DNA of 64,000 bases from Taeniopygia guttata. Taxonomy: Eukaryota; Chordata; Aves; Passeriformes; Estrildidae. Position 1 is the stretch's first letter; each line of letters starts with the position of its first letter. The position numbers and the translations under genes were made by a program. The stretch is taken from positions 1,607,501-1,671,500 of the forward strand of contig NC_133060.1 of the NCBI RefSeq assembly GCF_048771995.1. Direction: 5' to 3'. The notes beneath the pieces were generated by a model. It worked only from the letters and a program-made list of their open reading frames with translations. It had not been told where the DNA came from and did not search any database. Below, in pieces: positions 10,601 through 20,739 of this stretch.

Positions 10601-13600
10601 GCCGGGCACGAGGTGGGAAACGTTCCACCAGGTTCTCCCTGGTGGGCTTTTTTCATTTCTTCTAAAGGTTCTTCCAGGCCGGTGGTGGAAAAGGGGTCAA
10701 CCAAAATGGTGGAGGAAGGAAGAGAAAGAGATTTAACTCAAATAATTTCCGCTGGCGTCGGTTCTGCCGATTGTCTTCCAGAGGTTTCCAAACCATCCCG
10801 AGCCACCTGTGAGTGTTTTGCAGATTGGTTCTGTTTTCTGTTTGATCCCCAACCGCCACGAGAACCTTCTCACCGAGCCGGCGTCCAAACGCCACCCAAA
10901 AATGACGCAAAATCTCCAAAAATCGCGAAACTGCCCCGTAGGGCCGACAGAGAAGAGTTTGGATCTACAGATGCTTCGTTTGCCACCTGAAGGGGATCTG
11001 TCCAATCCTCTGGAGCTTTTTTTTTCCCCAATCTTCTGATTTCCACCCAAATTTTTGGGTTTTTTTTTTAGGTTATCATCCTGGAAAGGAGCAGCTGGGT
11101 CGGGGGGCGGATCCGGACGTACCGACCCGAGGGGCAGGATTGGTACGTGGAGTTGGGACCGATGCGCCTGCCAGGAAAGCACAGGTGAGGCCAAAAAAGT
11201 TTTAAAATTCACGTGGATTTGGGGAATTAGGAGGAAAATTAAGGTGGGAAAATATAATCCTTGTGCTTGCTAAACGAGATAATTGTTTAGTAATTAAATA
11301 TAATTGCTGTTCAGTCGTAAGAATAAATTGAGAAACTGCGCTCAGGGGCGTGGAAAAGATCACGAGAAACTCGTGGTTGAGTAAGGTCGATGTATACAGC
11401 AGAAGGATGTCAGTTTAATAATTAATATGTACGATTAAATAATTAATTAAATAACGTTAAATAATTAATATTTAACGATAGGGTATAAAATGATTTTGAG
11501 ATTTTGCGGGTTCCACGTCAGGCAAAATCTCTGAGAGCTCCCCTGAAATCCTCAAGGATAATAAAAAAGAAATTGGAAATCCTCAAGGATAATAAAAAAG
11601 AAATTGGAAATCCCCAAGGATAATAAAAAAAAAATTTGAAATCCCCAAGGATAATAAAAAAAATTGGAAATCCTCAAGGATAATAAAAAATATTGGAAAT
11701 CCTCAAGGATAATAAAAAAAAAATTGGAAATCCTCAAGGATAATAAAAAAAAAATTGGAAATCCCCAAGGATAATAAAAAATAAATTCAAAATCCCCAAG
11801 GATAATAAAAAAGAAATTGGAAATCCTCAAGGATAATAAAAAAAAGATTGAAAATCCCCAAGGATAATAAAAAAGAAATTGGAAATCCCCAAGGATAATA
11901 AAAAAGAAATTGGAAATCCCCAAGGATAATAAAAATATTGAAAATCCTCAAGGATAATAAAAAATTGGAAATCCTCAAGGATAATAAAAAAAAATTGGAA
12001 ATCCCCAAGGATAATAAAAAAAAAATTGGAAATCCTCAGGGATAATAAAAAAAAATTGGAAATCCTCAAGGATAATAAAAAAGAAATTGGAAATCCCCAA
12101 GGATAATAAAATAGATTGAAAATTCTCAAGGATAATAAAAAAGAAATTGGAAATCCCCAAGGATAATAAAAAAGGTTGAAAATCTTCAGGGATATTAAAA
12201 AAGAAATTGGAAATCCTCAAGGATAATAAAAAAGAAATTGAAAATCCTCAAGGATAATAAAAAAAAATTGAAAATCCCCAAGGATAATAAAAGATAAATT
12301 GGAAATCCTCAAGGATAATAAAAAAGAAATCGAAAATCCTCAAGGATAACAAAAAAGATTGAAAATCCTCAAAGATAATAAAAAAGAAATTGGAAATCCC
12401 CAAGGATAATAAAAAAAAATTGGAAATCCTCAAGGATAATAAAAAATAAATTGGAAATCCCCAAGGTTAATAAAAAAATATTGAAAATCCACATGCCTTT
12501 TAAAGGGGAAATTAAAAAAATTTTTAAAAAATTAAAAATTACCGTTCCCTCCAAATCTCGATTGGAATTTTGACGTTTTAATTTTTTTCCGTCCAGGCTC
12601 ATCCGCGAATTCATCCGCCAGTTCAAGCTGAAGTTGAATCCGTTCATCCAGAGGGACGAGAACTCCTGGTTCTTCCTGAGGGGCGTTCGGGTCAGGGCCG
12701 GGGAGGTGGAGAGGAACCCCGACGTCCTCAATTACACCGTGAAACCGTCGGAACGCGGCAAAAACGGCGTCCAACTCTACCGGGAGGTCCTCAACAAGGT
12801 ACCGGATTCCCTTCCCGCGGCGTTCCCTCCACTTGGATGACGATTTCGGCCCTAATTTGGGGAAGAATTTTGGCTCCTTTTGGGGTCAAAAGCGGAAATT
12901 TTGGTTCAGAAAAAAATACGGCGCTCAAAACACGTCTTTGTCCGTAAGAAATCCTTCGGGAGGAGCCCAAATGTTGGGATTTGTGGTGTTGGTGGTTTTG
13001 AGATTGTGGGAAGTGTTTGGTTTTTTTGTTTTGTTGCTATATATTATTTGTGTTAGTTTTTAAGGTTATTTTTGTTTATTTATAAGGTGTTTTGTTGCCT
13101 TGCTGTAGGTTTGTTTTGCAGGGTAGCGTGTGGCGCTTTGCCTTTTAGTGGGATGTTATAAATATTATATATTAGAAATGTGTTATATAATATTATATAT
13201 TAGAAAAACGTGTTATATTTATAATAACGCGTTAATATTGATTGTTTATGTTGAATAGTGCGTTTCTACCTTAAATTAACAGAAAAATGTTCATACTATA
13301 GTGAAACATGGAGGGCGTGAAGAAAGCGAAAAATGACAAAATACATTTAATTTTTTCTATTTTGTCTCTTTTGAACTTTCAATTTCGAAACTTAAAATTT
13401 TACTTTTGCACCTGTGCCACGCTTAATTATTATTTATATCAAACACTCAGAGCTGGTAACTCATCTTGTAAGACTGAAAACTCTTTTCCATGGACAGAGA
13501 TCAGTTGTCACCTCCTACCGAGGTGCCAAACCTTCCAAAGCAACGAAAAATAAACTTTAAATCCCCACGCACCAGGACTTGGGTGAGCAGAAAACGCCAC

Positions 13601-16508
13601 GCCGAGGCACAGCTGCCTGAAACTTGACGTCAGAAACTCCGGGATTTACCAAATCCTGAAATCCTGAGGGAATTTTGGCCGTCGCTTTTGGAAATTGATT
13701 TTTTTTTCCGATGAAAATGCTGATATTTCTTCTCCAGGCTTTGAAAAAGTTCCAGACCACGGATTGCAAGAAGTTTCTGGCTGAACACGACTCTTACTCC
13801 ACCAAGGTAAGCGATTTGGGTTGAGGGCAAATCCAACATCAGACCTCTCTCTGCTTCGAGAAGGGTCTGGGTAACTCTAACCCCATCCTCTGTCACTTTT
13901 TGGATGTTTTTCCCTAAAAAATGATTAAAAAATGGGCTGGCAAGGCCTTGATGGAGGTGACGACCTCAGTGGTGTCTCCTCTCCCGGCATCTCCAGGAAT
14001 ATTTGATCAAGGTGGGGGAGCTGAGCCGAGGAGCCGTCGACATGATCGGCGACGTTCTGAACGAGGATTCGGGGTTCTACCTGTCCTTCCTGGCCTCGCT
14101 GTGGGACTTCGACATCTTCTCGAACGACAGGTGAATAAATAATAAAGGAAAAAGCTTTATTGAATTATTGCTTTTATAAAAGGAAAAAGAAAGAAAAACA
14201 CGCGTCGGTTCTAAAATAAAAACTTTTAAAAATATTCCTCTCCCCCCCCCCCCCCCACAATTCTAATTAATTACAGTGAGACGTAACTTGGACTCTCTAA
14301 TCAGGTTTTTTATTCTTTAGATAATTAATACTTAATTTATCAAGGGAGAGAGGAGTTTTTTGTGCCACAAACCCCTTAAGAAGCACAATTCTCGCTTCTT
14401 GTGTTTCTACGTCACACGTGGCACCGGAAAAAAAAACTTTATCATGGTAACACTCTTTTTTTTACGCATATTTCTTTTACTACTAACACATGGATGGACA
14501 GACTGATTTTAGGATTTTTCCTTTTAAGGGGAAAAAACAACAGTTCAGTTTTTTATTTTTTGGGATAACAGTCCTCCCTATTTTTTTTTTTTTCTTCTCC
14601 TGGGGCTGAGGGTTTCAGGAACAGAGATTTTTTTTTTCTCTTTTTCTTCTTTGAAGACAGGGGGTACTACTACAAATTTTTCTGGCTTTGTTCTTTTCAC
14701 TCTTGTTTTTTTTAGCTGCTGAAGCAGGTCTCTTGGCTCACTGGCATCTTCTTAAAATACAATCTTTCTTGGAGGAAAAAATCGGTTTCATTTATGGCTA
14801 AAATGAAAAAATTTTAAAAGCCACTCTATTATTTTCTCCACCCCCAATATTCTTTTCCTGACATCTCAGGTCTTGGGCTGTTTCTTTTCTTCTCTTTTAA
14901 GCTGAGGAGGAGTAAAATTTTATAAAATTTTATAAAATTTTATAAAATTTTATACAATTTTATACAGACAGAATTGCTCTGATGGAAAACGTCAGAGCGA
15001 TTCCAAACGGGAACCGCTGGACGGGGCCTAAAAATTCCACCGGTGTCTCCAGAACAAATTTGGGTTTTTTTGCACTCCCTGAACCTTCCCACACCTCCCG
15101 CTTCTCCTCCCTTCCAGTTTTAATGAAATCAACAATTTTATAAAGTTTTTATAGGTCAGAGCGATTCCAAACTGGAACCGCTCGTGGTTGGACATGACCT
15201 AAAAATTCCACCGGTTTCTCCAGAATAAGTTTGGGTTTTTTGCACTCCCTGAACCTTCCCACACTTCCCGCTTCTCCTCCCTTCCAGTTTTGATCAAATC
15301 AGAAATTTTATAAAGTTTTTATAATAAAAACTTTATAAAATAAAAGTTTTTATAATAAAAACTTTATAAAAACTTTTATAAGACAGAAAATATCAGAGCG
15401 ATTCCAAACTGGAACCTCTGGATGGGGCCTAAAATTTTCACCGGTTTCTCCAGAACAAGTTTGGGTTTTTTGCACTCCCTGAACCTTCCCACACCTCCCG
15501 CTCCTCCTCCCTTCCAGTTTTGATAAAATCAGAAATTTTATAAAGTTTTTATACAGACAGAAAATATCAGAGCGATTCCAAACGGGAACCGCTGGACGGG
15601 GCCTAAAAATTCCACCGGTTTCTCCAGAATGAGTTTGGGTTTTTTGCACTCCCTGAACCTTCCCACACCTCCTGCTTCTCCTCCCTTCCAGTTTTGACGA
15701 AATCACCGGAGGCTTTGACCAACTGCCCAAAGCCTTCCACAAGGCGCTGCCCAACGTCGTCCGCTTCAACTGCACCGTGGAGAAGATCATGACCAAGGAC
15801 AACAAAGTCCGAGTGTTCTACCGCGCTCCGGACACGCTGGCCCCGACCGTCCTCACCGCGGATTTTGTGCTGGTCACCTCCAGCGCCAAAGCCACCCGGC
15901 ACATCCGGTTCCTCCCGCCGCTGTCCCCCGCCAAAACCCACGCCCTGCGCTCCATCTACTACGCCAGCGCCTCCAAAATCATCCTGGTGTGCTCCGAGAA
16001 GTTCTGGGAGAAGGACGGGATCCGCGGCGGCTACTCGGTCACCGACCGCCCCTCCCGCTTCATCTACTACCCCAGCCACAACTTCTCCAGCGGGGTGGGC
16101 GTCCTCCTGGCTTCCTACACCTGGAACAGCGACGCCGAGTTCTTCCTGCCGCTCTCCGACGAGAAGTGCCTGGACGTGGTGCTCCAAGACCTGGCGGACA
16201 TCCACCAGGTGAGCAAGGAGTACCTGCAGTACACCTGCGACCAGCACCTCGTCCAGAAGTGGCAGCTGGACCGGCACTCGCTGGGCGCCTTCGCCCACTT
16301 CACCCCATTCCAATTCGTGGATTACTCGCGGGTTTTGTTCGCCCACGAGGGCCGGGTCCACTTCGCCGGGGAGCACGCGGCGCAGCCGCACGCCTGGATC
16401 GACACCGCCGTCAAATCGGCCGTCAGGGCCGCCAGCAACATCCACCACGAGAGCGCCGAAGCGCCCGGACGGGGGTTCGGGAGAGTTGGGCAGAGGGAAG
16501 AGCTCTGA
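4603..16508 (+). CDS. LAAO: Secreted L-amino-acid oxidase (IL4I1/LAAO family), 7 coding exons, 520 aa
   Basis: Flavoenzyme expected to oxidise L-amino acids to keto acids, ammonia and hydrogen peroxide; family members are secreted or lysosomal antimicrobial and immunoregulatory enzymes. Coding exons: 4603-4615, 10398-10612, 11072-11184, 12597-12798, 13738-13806, 13997-14130, 15692-16508. All junctions are GT-AG, phases match, and the total is 1563 nt. The protein starts [18 protein letters not shown], a signal peptide probably cut after residue 18. GAGVAG (58-63) is the FAD dinucleotide-binding motif, VGGRIRTYR (86-94) the second FAD motif, ELGPMR (103-108) the conserved following segment, and HFAGEH...WIDTA (472-488) the C-terminal flavin-contact region. 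Length matches snake-venom LAAO (about 516) and mammalian IL4I1 (about 567). It appears intact. Introns 1, 3 and 6 are expanded by minisatellites. Which avian paralogue it is cannot be settled without alignment. Confidence 0.93.
4616..5280. other. Oxidase intron 1, 5' unique part
   Basis: Single-copy intronic sequence with poly-A runs (about 4893-4960) and AT-rich TTAATTATTATT stretches near 5070-5105. No exon, RNA gene or mobile element recognised. Confidence 0.5.
5281..5530. repeat. A(n)C(m) low-complexity tract
   Basis: Runs of A interspersed with blocks of three to six C over about 250 bases. The minus strand therefore reads G3-6 separated by T3-7 many times, which fits the G-quadruplex pattern. 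All frames are open here for compositional reasons only. It superficially resembles ciliate-type telomere repeats but is irregular and internal. Confidence 0.9.
5531..6379. promoter_or_regulatory. Unique intron sequence with a CpG-rich, palindrome-bearing patch
   Basis: Within AT-rich intron 1, about 6060-6240 turns CpG-rich. It contains the perfect palindrome CACCGCGGTG (6125-6134) and the inverted repeat GCGTCAC-GCCG-GTGACGC (6143-6160), whose arms resemble CRE/ATF half sites. It may be an intronic regulatory element; this is inference from composition and symmetry. No exon was found. Confidence 0.4.
6380..10310. repeat. 3.9-kb array of roughly 12-bp TTTTTAGGTCT-type units (oxidase intron 1)
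   Basis: Roughly 300 degenerate units of the form (A)GGTCTTTTT, (A)GGTATTTTT or (A)GGACTTTTT. Most units read pyrimidine tract, AG, then GT, i.e. a 3' splice-site-like signal fused to a 5' splice-site-like dinucleotide. The array ends 87 bases before the true exon 2 acceptor (10396-10397). A block at 6601-6904 recurs essentially unchanged at 7787-8090, showing large internal duplication. Confidence 0.95.
10398..10612 (+). CDS. LAAO: Oxidase coding exon 2
   Basis: Acceptor CTTCCCTCCCCAG, donor GAG|GTGGGA. Encodes the rest of the signal peptide, the N-terminal segment [17 protein letters not shown] and the GAGVAG nucleotide-binding loop. Phase 1 in, phase 0 out. GC-rich, in sharp contrast with the AT-rich array upstream. 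An open frame running on past 10612 is intron read-through. Confidence 0.92.
10613..11071. other. Oxidase intron 2
   Basis: Unique 459-base intron without arrays or recognised elements; one of only a few introns in the window not expanded by tandem repeats. Confidence 0.7.
11072..11184 (+). CDS. LAAO: Oxidase coding exon 3
   Basis: Acceptor TTTTTTTTTAG|GTT, donor ACAG|GTGAGG. Encodes [19 protein letters not shown] and onward to [12 protein letters not shown], matching the GGR...ELG core of amino-acid oxidases. Phase 0 in, phase 2 out. Confidence 0.93.
11185..11550. mobile_element. Possible decayed LTR-like fragment in oxidase intron 3
   Basis: AT-rich sequence with an AATAAA near 11321 and a GC-richer stretch around 11335-11390. 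It looks like interspersed-repeat material, perhaps an old LTR remnant, but I cannot match it to a family or define its ends. Confidence 0.25.
11551..12490. repeat. About 30-bp minisatellite, roughly 31 copies (oxidase intron 3)
   Basis: Units read CCTCAAGGATAATAAAAAA then GAAATTGGAAAT. The minus-strand open frames ([13 protein letters not shown]-like) are translation of the repeat. The array ends about 107 bases before the exon 4 acceptor. Confidence 0.93.
12597..12798 (+). CDS. LAAO: Oxidase coding exon 4
   Basis: Acceptor TTTTTTTCCGTCCAG, donor AAG|GTACCG. Encodes [19 protein letters not shown] through YREVLNK, the helical segment of the substrate and FAD domains conserved in LAAOs (the NPF.Q motif is visible). 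Phase 2 in, phase 0 out. Confidence 0.93.
12960..13560 (+). mobile_element. LTR-like interspersed repeat (old, fragmentary)
   Basis: Lies in oxidase intron 4. The part near 13030-13180 resembles the reverse complement of the repeats at 48880-50170: a TTTGTGTTAGTTTT-like stretch, a TTTATTTATA stretch, then TTTTAGTGGGATGTTATAAA. An AATAAA lies at its end (about 13548). Probably a degraded endogenous-retrovirus LTR; no internal coding region is seen, and the element is broken. Confidence 0.4.
13738..13806 (+). CDS. LAAO: Oxidase coding exon 5
   Basis: Exactly 23 codons ([20 protein letters not shown], then STK), acceptor TTTCTTCTCCAG, donor AAG|GTAAGC. Phase 0 on both sides, so skipping it would not shift the frame. 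Confidence 0.9.
13997..14130 (+). CDS. LAAO: Oxidase coding exon 6
   Basis: Acceptor CCGGCATCTCCAG, donor ACAG|GTGAAT. Encodes [19 protein letters not shown] and then LNEDSGFY...SLWDFDIFS, a typical LAAO helical segment. Phase 0 in, phase 2 out. Confidence 0.92.
14136..14900 (-). mobile_element. Possible endogenous-retrovirus-like fragment in oxidase intron 6
   Basis: On the minus strand this reads as purine-rich sequence followed by a promoter and poly(A)-like segment (CAATAAAGC near 14153-14165), an arrangement common at the 3' end of avian LTR elements. It includes a C14-type homopolymer near 14235. Old and broken; boundaries and family uncertain. Confidence 0.3.
14930..15690. repeat. LAAO: About 170-bp tandem repeat carrying copies of the exon 7 acceptor
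   Basis: Four units (the last merging into exon 7) each contain GCACTCCCTGAACCTTCCC, CTCCTCCCTTCCAG and TTTTGA. AGs lie at 15116-15117, 15286-15287 and 15516-15517; the true acceptor AG is 15690-15691. The bases after the false acceptors (TTTTGATCAAATCAGAAA) look like the start of exon 7 (TTTTGACGAAATCACCGGA), so the unit spans the intron/exon edge. TTTATAAAG simple repeats expand one unit. Confidence 0.9.
15692..16508 (+). CDS. LAAO: Oxidase coding exon 7 (terminal)
   Basis: Encodes residues 249-520: [20 protein letters not shown] onward, the substrate-binding and second FAD region, and [20 protein letters not shown] before the stop TGA (16506-16508). The upstream open reading frame begins before the acceptor; phase with exon 6 and the polypyrimidine-AG at 15690-15691 decide the start. 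GC3 is very high. The C-terminal tail ([20 protein letters not shown], then L) is basic, acidic and unstructured. Confidence 0.95.
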
Positions 16509-16523
16509 GCGCGGCCCAGACGG

Positions 16524-17955
16524 ATTTGGGCGGTGGGAATCCGGTTATTTCCGAGGAAAATCGGCAGAATTCATCATTGGTGGTGGTGGTGGAATGGAAT
16601 TCATCATTAGTGGTGTTCGGTGGTGGGAATCCGGTTATTTCTGAGGAAAATCGGCAGAACTCATCATTAGTGGTGGAGGTGGAACAGAATTCATCATTAG
16701 CGGTGGAACGGAATTCATAATTAGGGGTGGTGGGCGATGTGAATCCAGCTCTTTCCAAGGAAAATCGGCAGAATTCATCATTAGCGGTGGAGGTGGAACG
16801 GAATTCATCATTAGTGGTGGAACAGAACTCATCATTGGTGGTGGTGGGCGGCATCAATCCGCTTATTTCCGAGGAAAATCGGAAAAATTCATCATTAGTG
16901 GTGGTGGGCGGTGGGAATCTCATTATTTCCGAGGAAAATTGGCAGAATTCATCATTAGTGGTGGAACGGAATTCATCATTAGTGGTGGTGGGTGGCATAA
17001 ATCTGGTTATTTCCGAGGAAAATCGGCAGAATTCATCATTAGTGGTGGTGGACGACGTGAATCCGGTTATTTCCGAGGAAAATCGGCAGAATTCATCATT
17101 AGTGGTGGTGGGTGGCATGAATCCGGTTATTTCCGAGGAAAATTGGCAGAATTCATCATTAGCGGTGGAGGTGGAACAGAATTCATCATTGGTGGTGGTG
17201 GGTGGTGTGAATCTGGTTATTTCTGAGGAAAATCGGCAGAATTCATCATTAGTGGTGGTGGTGGAACGGAATTCATCATTAGTGGTGGAGGTGGAACGGA
17301 ATTCATCATTAGTGGTGGGCGACGTGAATCCGGTTATTTCCGAGGAAAATCGGCAGAATTCATCATTAATGGTGGTGGTGGAACAGAATTCATCATTAGC
17401 GGTGGAACGGAATTCATAATTAGTGGTGGTGGGCAGCGGGAATCCGGTTATTTCCGAGGAAATTCGGCAGAATTCATCATTAGTGGTGGTGGTGGAACGG
17501 AATTCATCATTAGTGGTGGTGGTGGAACGGAATTCATCATTAGTGGTGGTGGGCGGTGAGAATCCGGTTATTTCCGAGGAAAATTGGCAAAATTCATCAT
17601 TGGTGGTGGTGGTCGGTGTGAATCCGGTTATTTCCAAGGAAAATTGGCAGAATTCATCATTAGTGGTGGAGGTGGAACAGAATTCATCATTAGCGGCTTT
17701 GGGTGGCGTGAATCCGGTTATTTCCGAGAAAAATCGGCAGAATTCATCATTAGCGGTGGAACAGAATTCATCATTAGTGGTGGTGGGTGGTGGGAATCCG
17801 GTTATTTCCGAGGAAAATCGGCAGAATTCATCATTGGTGGTGGTGGGTGGTGGGAATCCGGTTATTTCCGAGGAAAATCGGCAGAATTCATCATTAGTGG
17901 TGGTGGGCGGTGTGAATCCGGTTATTTCCGAGGAAAATCGGCAGAATTCATCTAA
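16524..17955. repeat. About 60-bp minisatellite abutting the oxidase stop codon
   Basis: Begins 15 bases after the stop. Units combine GGGAATCCGGTTATTTCCGA and GGAAAATCGGCAGAATTCATC with variable GGTGG blocks and optional inserts of a second GAATTCATCATTAG half-unit. Every unit holds at least one GAATTC. It would be 3' UTR if the poly(A) signals at 17983 and beyond are used. Open frames on both strands are repeat translation. Confidence 0.93.
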
Positions 17956-19165
17956 TTCCCAGTTTATTTCCCACTAAAGAAAAATAAAATTGGCAATTTT
18001 TGGTTTCCCGTGTCCATCACTCAAATTTCCAGCTTTTTTCCCACTAAAGAAAAATAAAATTGGGAATTTTTGGTTTACCGTGCCCACCACTCTAATTCCA
18101 GCTAATTTGCATTAAAACACTTCATGGAATGACTAAGAACAAATAAAATTGGGAATTTTTGATTTCCCGTGTCCATCACTCTAATTCCCAACTTATTTCC
18201 CACTAAAGAAAAATAAAATTGGCAATTTTTGGTTTCCCGTGTCCACCACTCAAATTTCCAGTTTATTTCCCACTAAAGAAAAATAAAATTGGGAATTTTT
18301 GGTTTCCCGTGTCCATCACTCTAATTCCAGCTTTTTTCCCACTAAAGAAAAATAAAATTGGGAATTTTTGGTTTACCGTGCCCACCACTCACATTTCCAG
18401 CTTTTTCCCACTAAAGAAAAATAAAATTGGGAATTTTTTGTTTCCCGTGTCCACCATTCTAATTCCCAGCTTATTCCCCACTAAAGAAAAATAAAATTGG
18501 GAATTTTTGGTTTCCCGTGTCCGTCGCTGTAATTCCCAAGTTATTTGCATGAAAACACTTCATGGAATGACTAAAAACAAATAAAATTGGGAATTTTTGG
18601 TTTCCTGTGTCCACCGCTCTAATTCCACTTTATTTGCATGAAAACACTTCATGGAATGACAAAAAACAAATAAAATTGGGAATTTTTGATTTCCTGTGTC
18701 CACCACTCTAATTCCCAGTTTATTCCCCACTAAAGAAAAATAAAATTCGGAATTTTTGGTTTATCGTGTCCACGACTCTAATTCCAGCTAATTTGCATGA
18801 AAACACTTCATGGAATGACTAAAAACAAATAAAATTGGGAATTTTTGATTTCCTGTGTCCATCACTCAAATTTCCAGCTTTTTTCCCACTGAAGAAAAAT
18901 AAAATTGGGAATTTTTGGTTTCCTGTGCCCACCGCTCTAATTCCCAACTTATTTGCATGAAAACACTTAATGGAATGACTAAAAACAAATAAAATTGGGA
19001 ATTTTTAATTTCCCATGTCCACCGCTCTAATTCCCAGTTTATTCCCCACTAAAGAAAAATAAAATTGGGAATTTTTGGTTTCCTGTGTCCACCACTCTAA
19101 TTCCAGCTAATTTGCATGAAAACACTTCATGGAATGACTAAAAACAAATAAAATTGGCAATTTTT
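17956..19165 (+). repeat. Array of poly(A)-signal-bearing units (about 70-90 bp) behind the oxidase
   Basis: Two alternating unit types: CCCACTAAAGAAAAATAAAA with TTGGGAATTTTTGGTTTCC, and an octamer type with ATTTGCAT, AAAACACTTCATGGAATGAC and AAATAAAA. About 16 AATAAA hexamers occur, the first at 17983-17988. Octamers (ATTTGCAT) lie at 18105, 18543, 18632, 18791, 18951 and 19110. The first AATAAA is the likeliest poly(A) signal of the oxidase transcript (inference). Confidence 0.88.
17983..17988 (+). terminator. LAAO: Candidate oxidase poly(A) signal (first of about 16)
   Basis: AATAAA 1.47 kb after the stop, the first canonical hexamer downstream in the sense orientation, followed by TG/T-rich sequence. 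Many later copies could be used alternatively. Inference from sequence only. Confidence 0.5.
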
Positions 19166-19590
19166 AATTTCTTATTTTCTTATTTTCTTATTTTCTTATT
19201 TTTTTTATTCTTTGAGCTCTATCGGTAATCAAATAAAACACGGGATTAAACAAGGAAGAAACATTAAAACAGTCGTAACACATAAAAGCGTGAAAAACTT
19301 GGTTTTTTTTTAAATTTTAAAGTTTTTTCAAAAAAAAAATTAAGAATTGAAAATTAAGAATTTTTTCTGATTTTTGGCAATTTCTTCCCTTTATGGTGGT
19401 GCCAAAAATAAGGAGAGAAGGTGGAATAATATTTGTATTTTCTGATAAGGAAAAAGTCACTTTTTTTGGGCCTTTTTTGCTGCGATCTCTGTGTGAAGAG
19501 CTTTTTAAATTATCTCATCTCTTGCTTGAGTTTGTTAAAAAAATCCTAAAAAAATTAAAAAATTTTTAAAAATCATGATTTCTATTTCAA
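19166..19590. other. AT-rich spacer
   Basis: TTATTTTCTTATTTTC simple repeats to about 19200, then single-copy AT-rich DNA. No gene or element recognised. Confidence 0.5.
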
Positions 19591-19735
19591 CATGATGCTG
19601 TGACCTAAAATTATATTTAACACGCATCACTTAATTAATTATTACTTAATTAATTAATCACAATTAATACGGCATCACTTTCTAACATTAAAAATATAAT
19701 ATTCGTTGTGACAATTGTGAAAATATATATAATCA
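19590..19735 (-). mobile_element. LTR-like fragment, same family as 32861-33408
   Basis: Shares CCTAAAATTATATTTAACAC and GCATCACTTTCTAACAT with the end of the LTR-like repeat near 33308-33376. Only one end of the element is present; old and broken. The AT microsatellite that follows begins at its edge. Confidence 0.55.
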
Positions 19736-20455
19736 TAAAATATATATAATATAATATAATATATAATATAATATATTATATATATTACACATATAATATA
19801 AAATATATAATATATATTATATTATATTATATTATATTATATTATATTATATTATATTATATTATATTATATTATATTATATTATATTATATTATATTAT
19901 ATTATATTATATTATATTATATTATATTACATTACATTATATTACATTATATTATTACATTATATTACATTATATTATATTATATTATATTATATTATAT
20001 TATATTATATTATATTATATTATATTATATTATATTATATTATAATATAATATAATATAATATAATATTATATTATATTATATTATATTATATTATATTA
20101 TATTATATTATATTATATTATATTATAATGGTATAATATATTATACTCTTTATATAATATTATCTATATTATCCTATAAACAAGAATATAACACATATTA
20201 CATTATTAATATTATTATTTATATTTATATTATTATTTATATTTATATTTATATTTATATTTATATTTATATCTATATCTATATTTATATTTACATTTAC
20301 ATTTACATTTATATTTACATTTATATTTACATTTATATTTATATTTATATTTATATTTATAATTATATTTACATTTATATTTATATTTATAATTATATTT
20401 ACATTTATATTTATATTTATAATTATATTTACATTTATATTTATTTACTTCTATT
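19736..20455. repeat. AT microsatellites: (TTATA)n then (TTTATA/TTTACA)n
   Basis: 19736-20150 is mainly a pentanucleotide TTATA repeat with TATATA interruptions; 20205-20455 is a hexanucleotide TTTATA repeat with TTTACA variants. The minus strand of the latter reads as Lys/Tyr codons by chance. Such DNA is prone to unwinding and cruciform formation. Confidence 0.95.
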
Positions 20456-20582
20456 TTTATCATTTCTTTTCCCGCTGACAAATCCTCTTTATTTCTGACC
20501 CCTCCCTTTCCCAACGTGCCCAAAATATCAATTTTCCCGATTTTAACTGAAAAAAAATCGTTTTTTTTTGTTTTTCCTTTAG

Positions 20583-20666
20583 AGGTTTCCGGTTAAAAAG
20601 TGGGAGGAGAAAATTCCGGATCCGGATTTAAATTTCCGCTTCGTCATCGCCTCCATTGTGCGGAAG
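20583..20666 (+). other. Candidate 5' exon of the zinc-finger gene (or orphan exon)
   Basis: Preceded by TTTTTTTTGTTTTTCCTTTAG and followed by GTACGG; 84 bases, i.e. 28 open codons (RFPVKKWEEKIPDPDLNFRF and so on). CpG content rises here compared with its AT-rich surroundings. Joined directly to the next acceptor (24918) it reaches a stop before the ATG at 24998, so it would be 5' UTR for the zinc-finger gene, perhaps even starting within this block. I do not recognise the peptide. It could also be a relic of another gene. Confidence 0.35.
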
Positions 20667-20739
20667 GTACGGGGGGGAAAAAGGGGAGCGGGGGTGGAAA
20701 TTCGGATTTTTTTGGGTACCGGCAGCTTTTTTGGGCTAT

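Noticed and set aside
10421-10990. Oxidase exon 2 extending to 10990
   Set aside because: Homology to amino-acid oxidases stops at the GAG|GTGGGA donor at 10612 and resumes in phase at 11072; the rest is intron read-through.
16423-17637. 404-codon antisense frame behind the oxidase
   Set aside because: Minisatellite translation (TTTNDEFCRFSSEITGF-like units); begins inside the real oxidase exon on the other strand.
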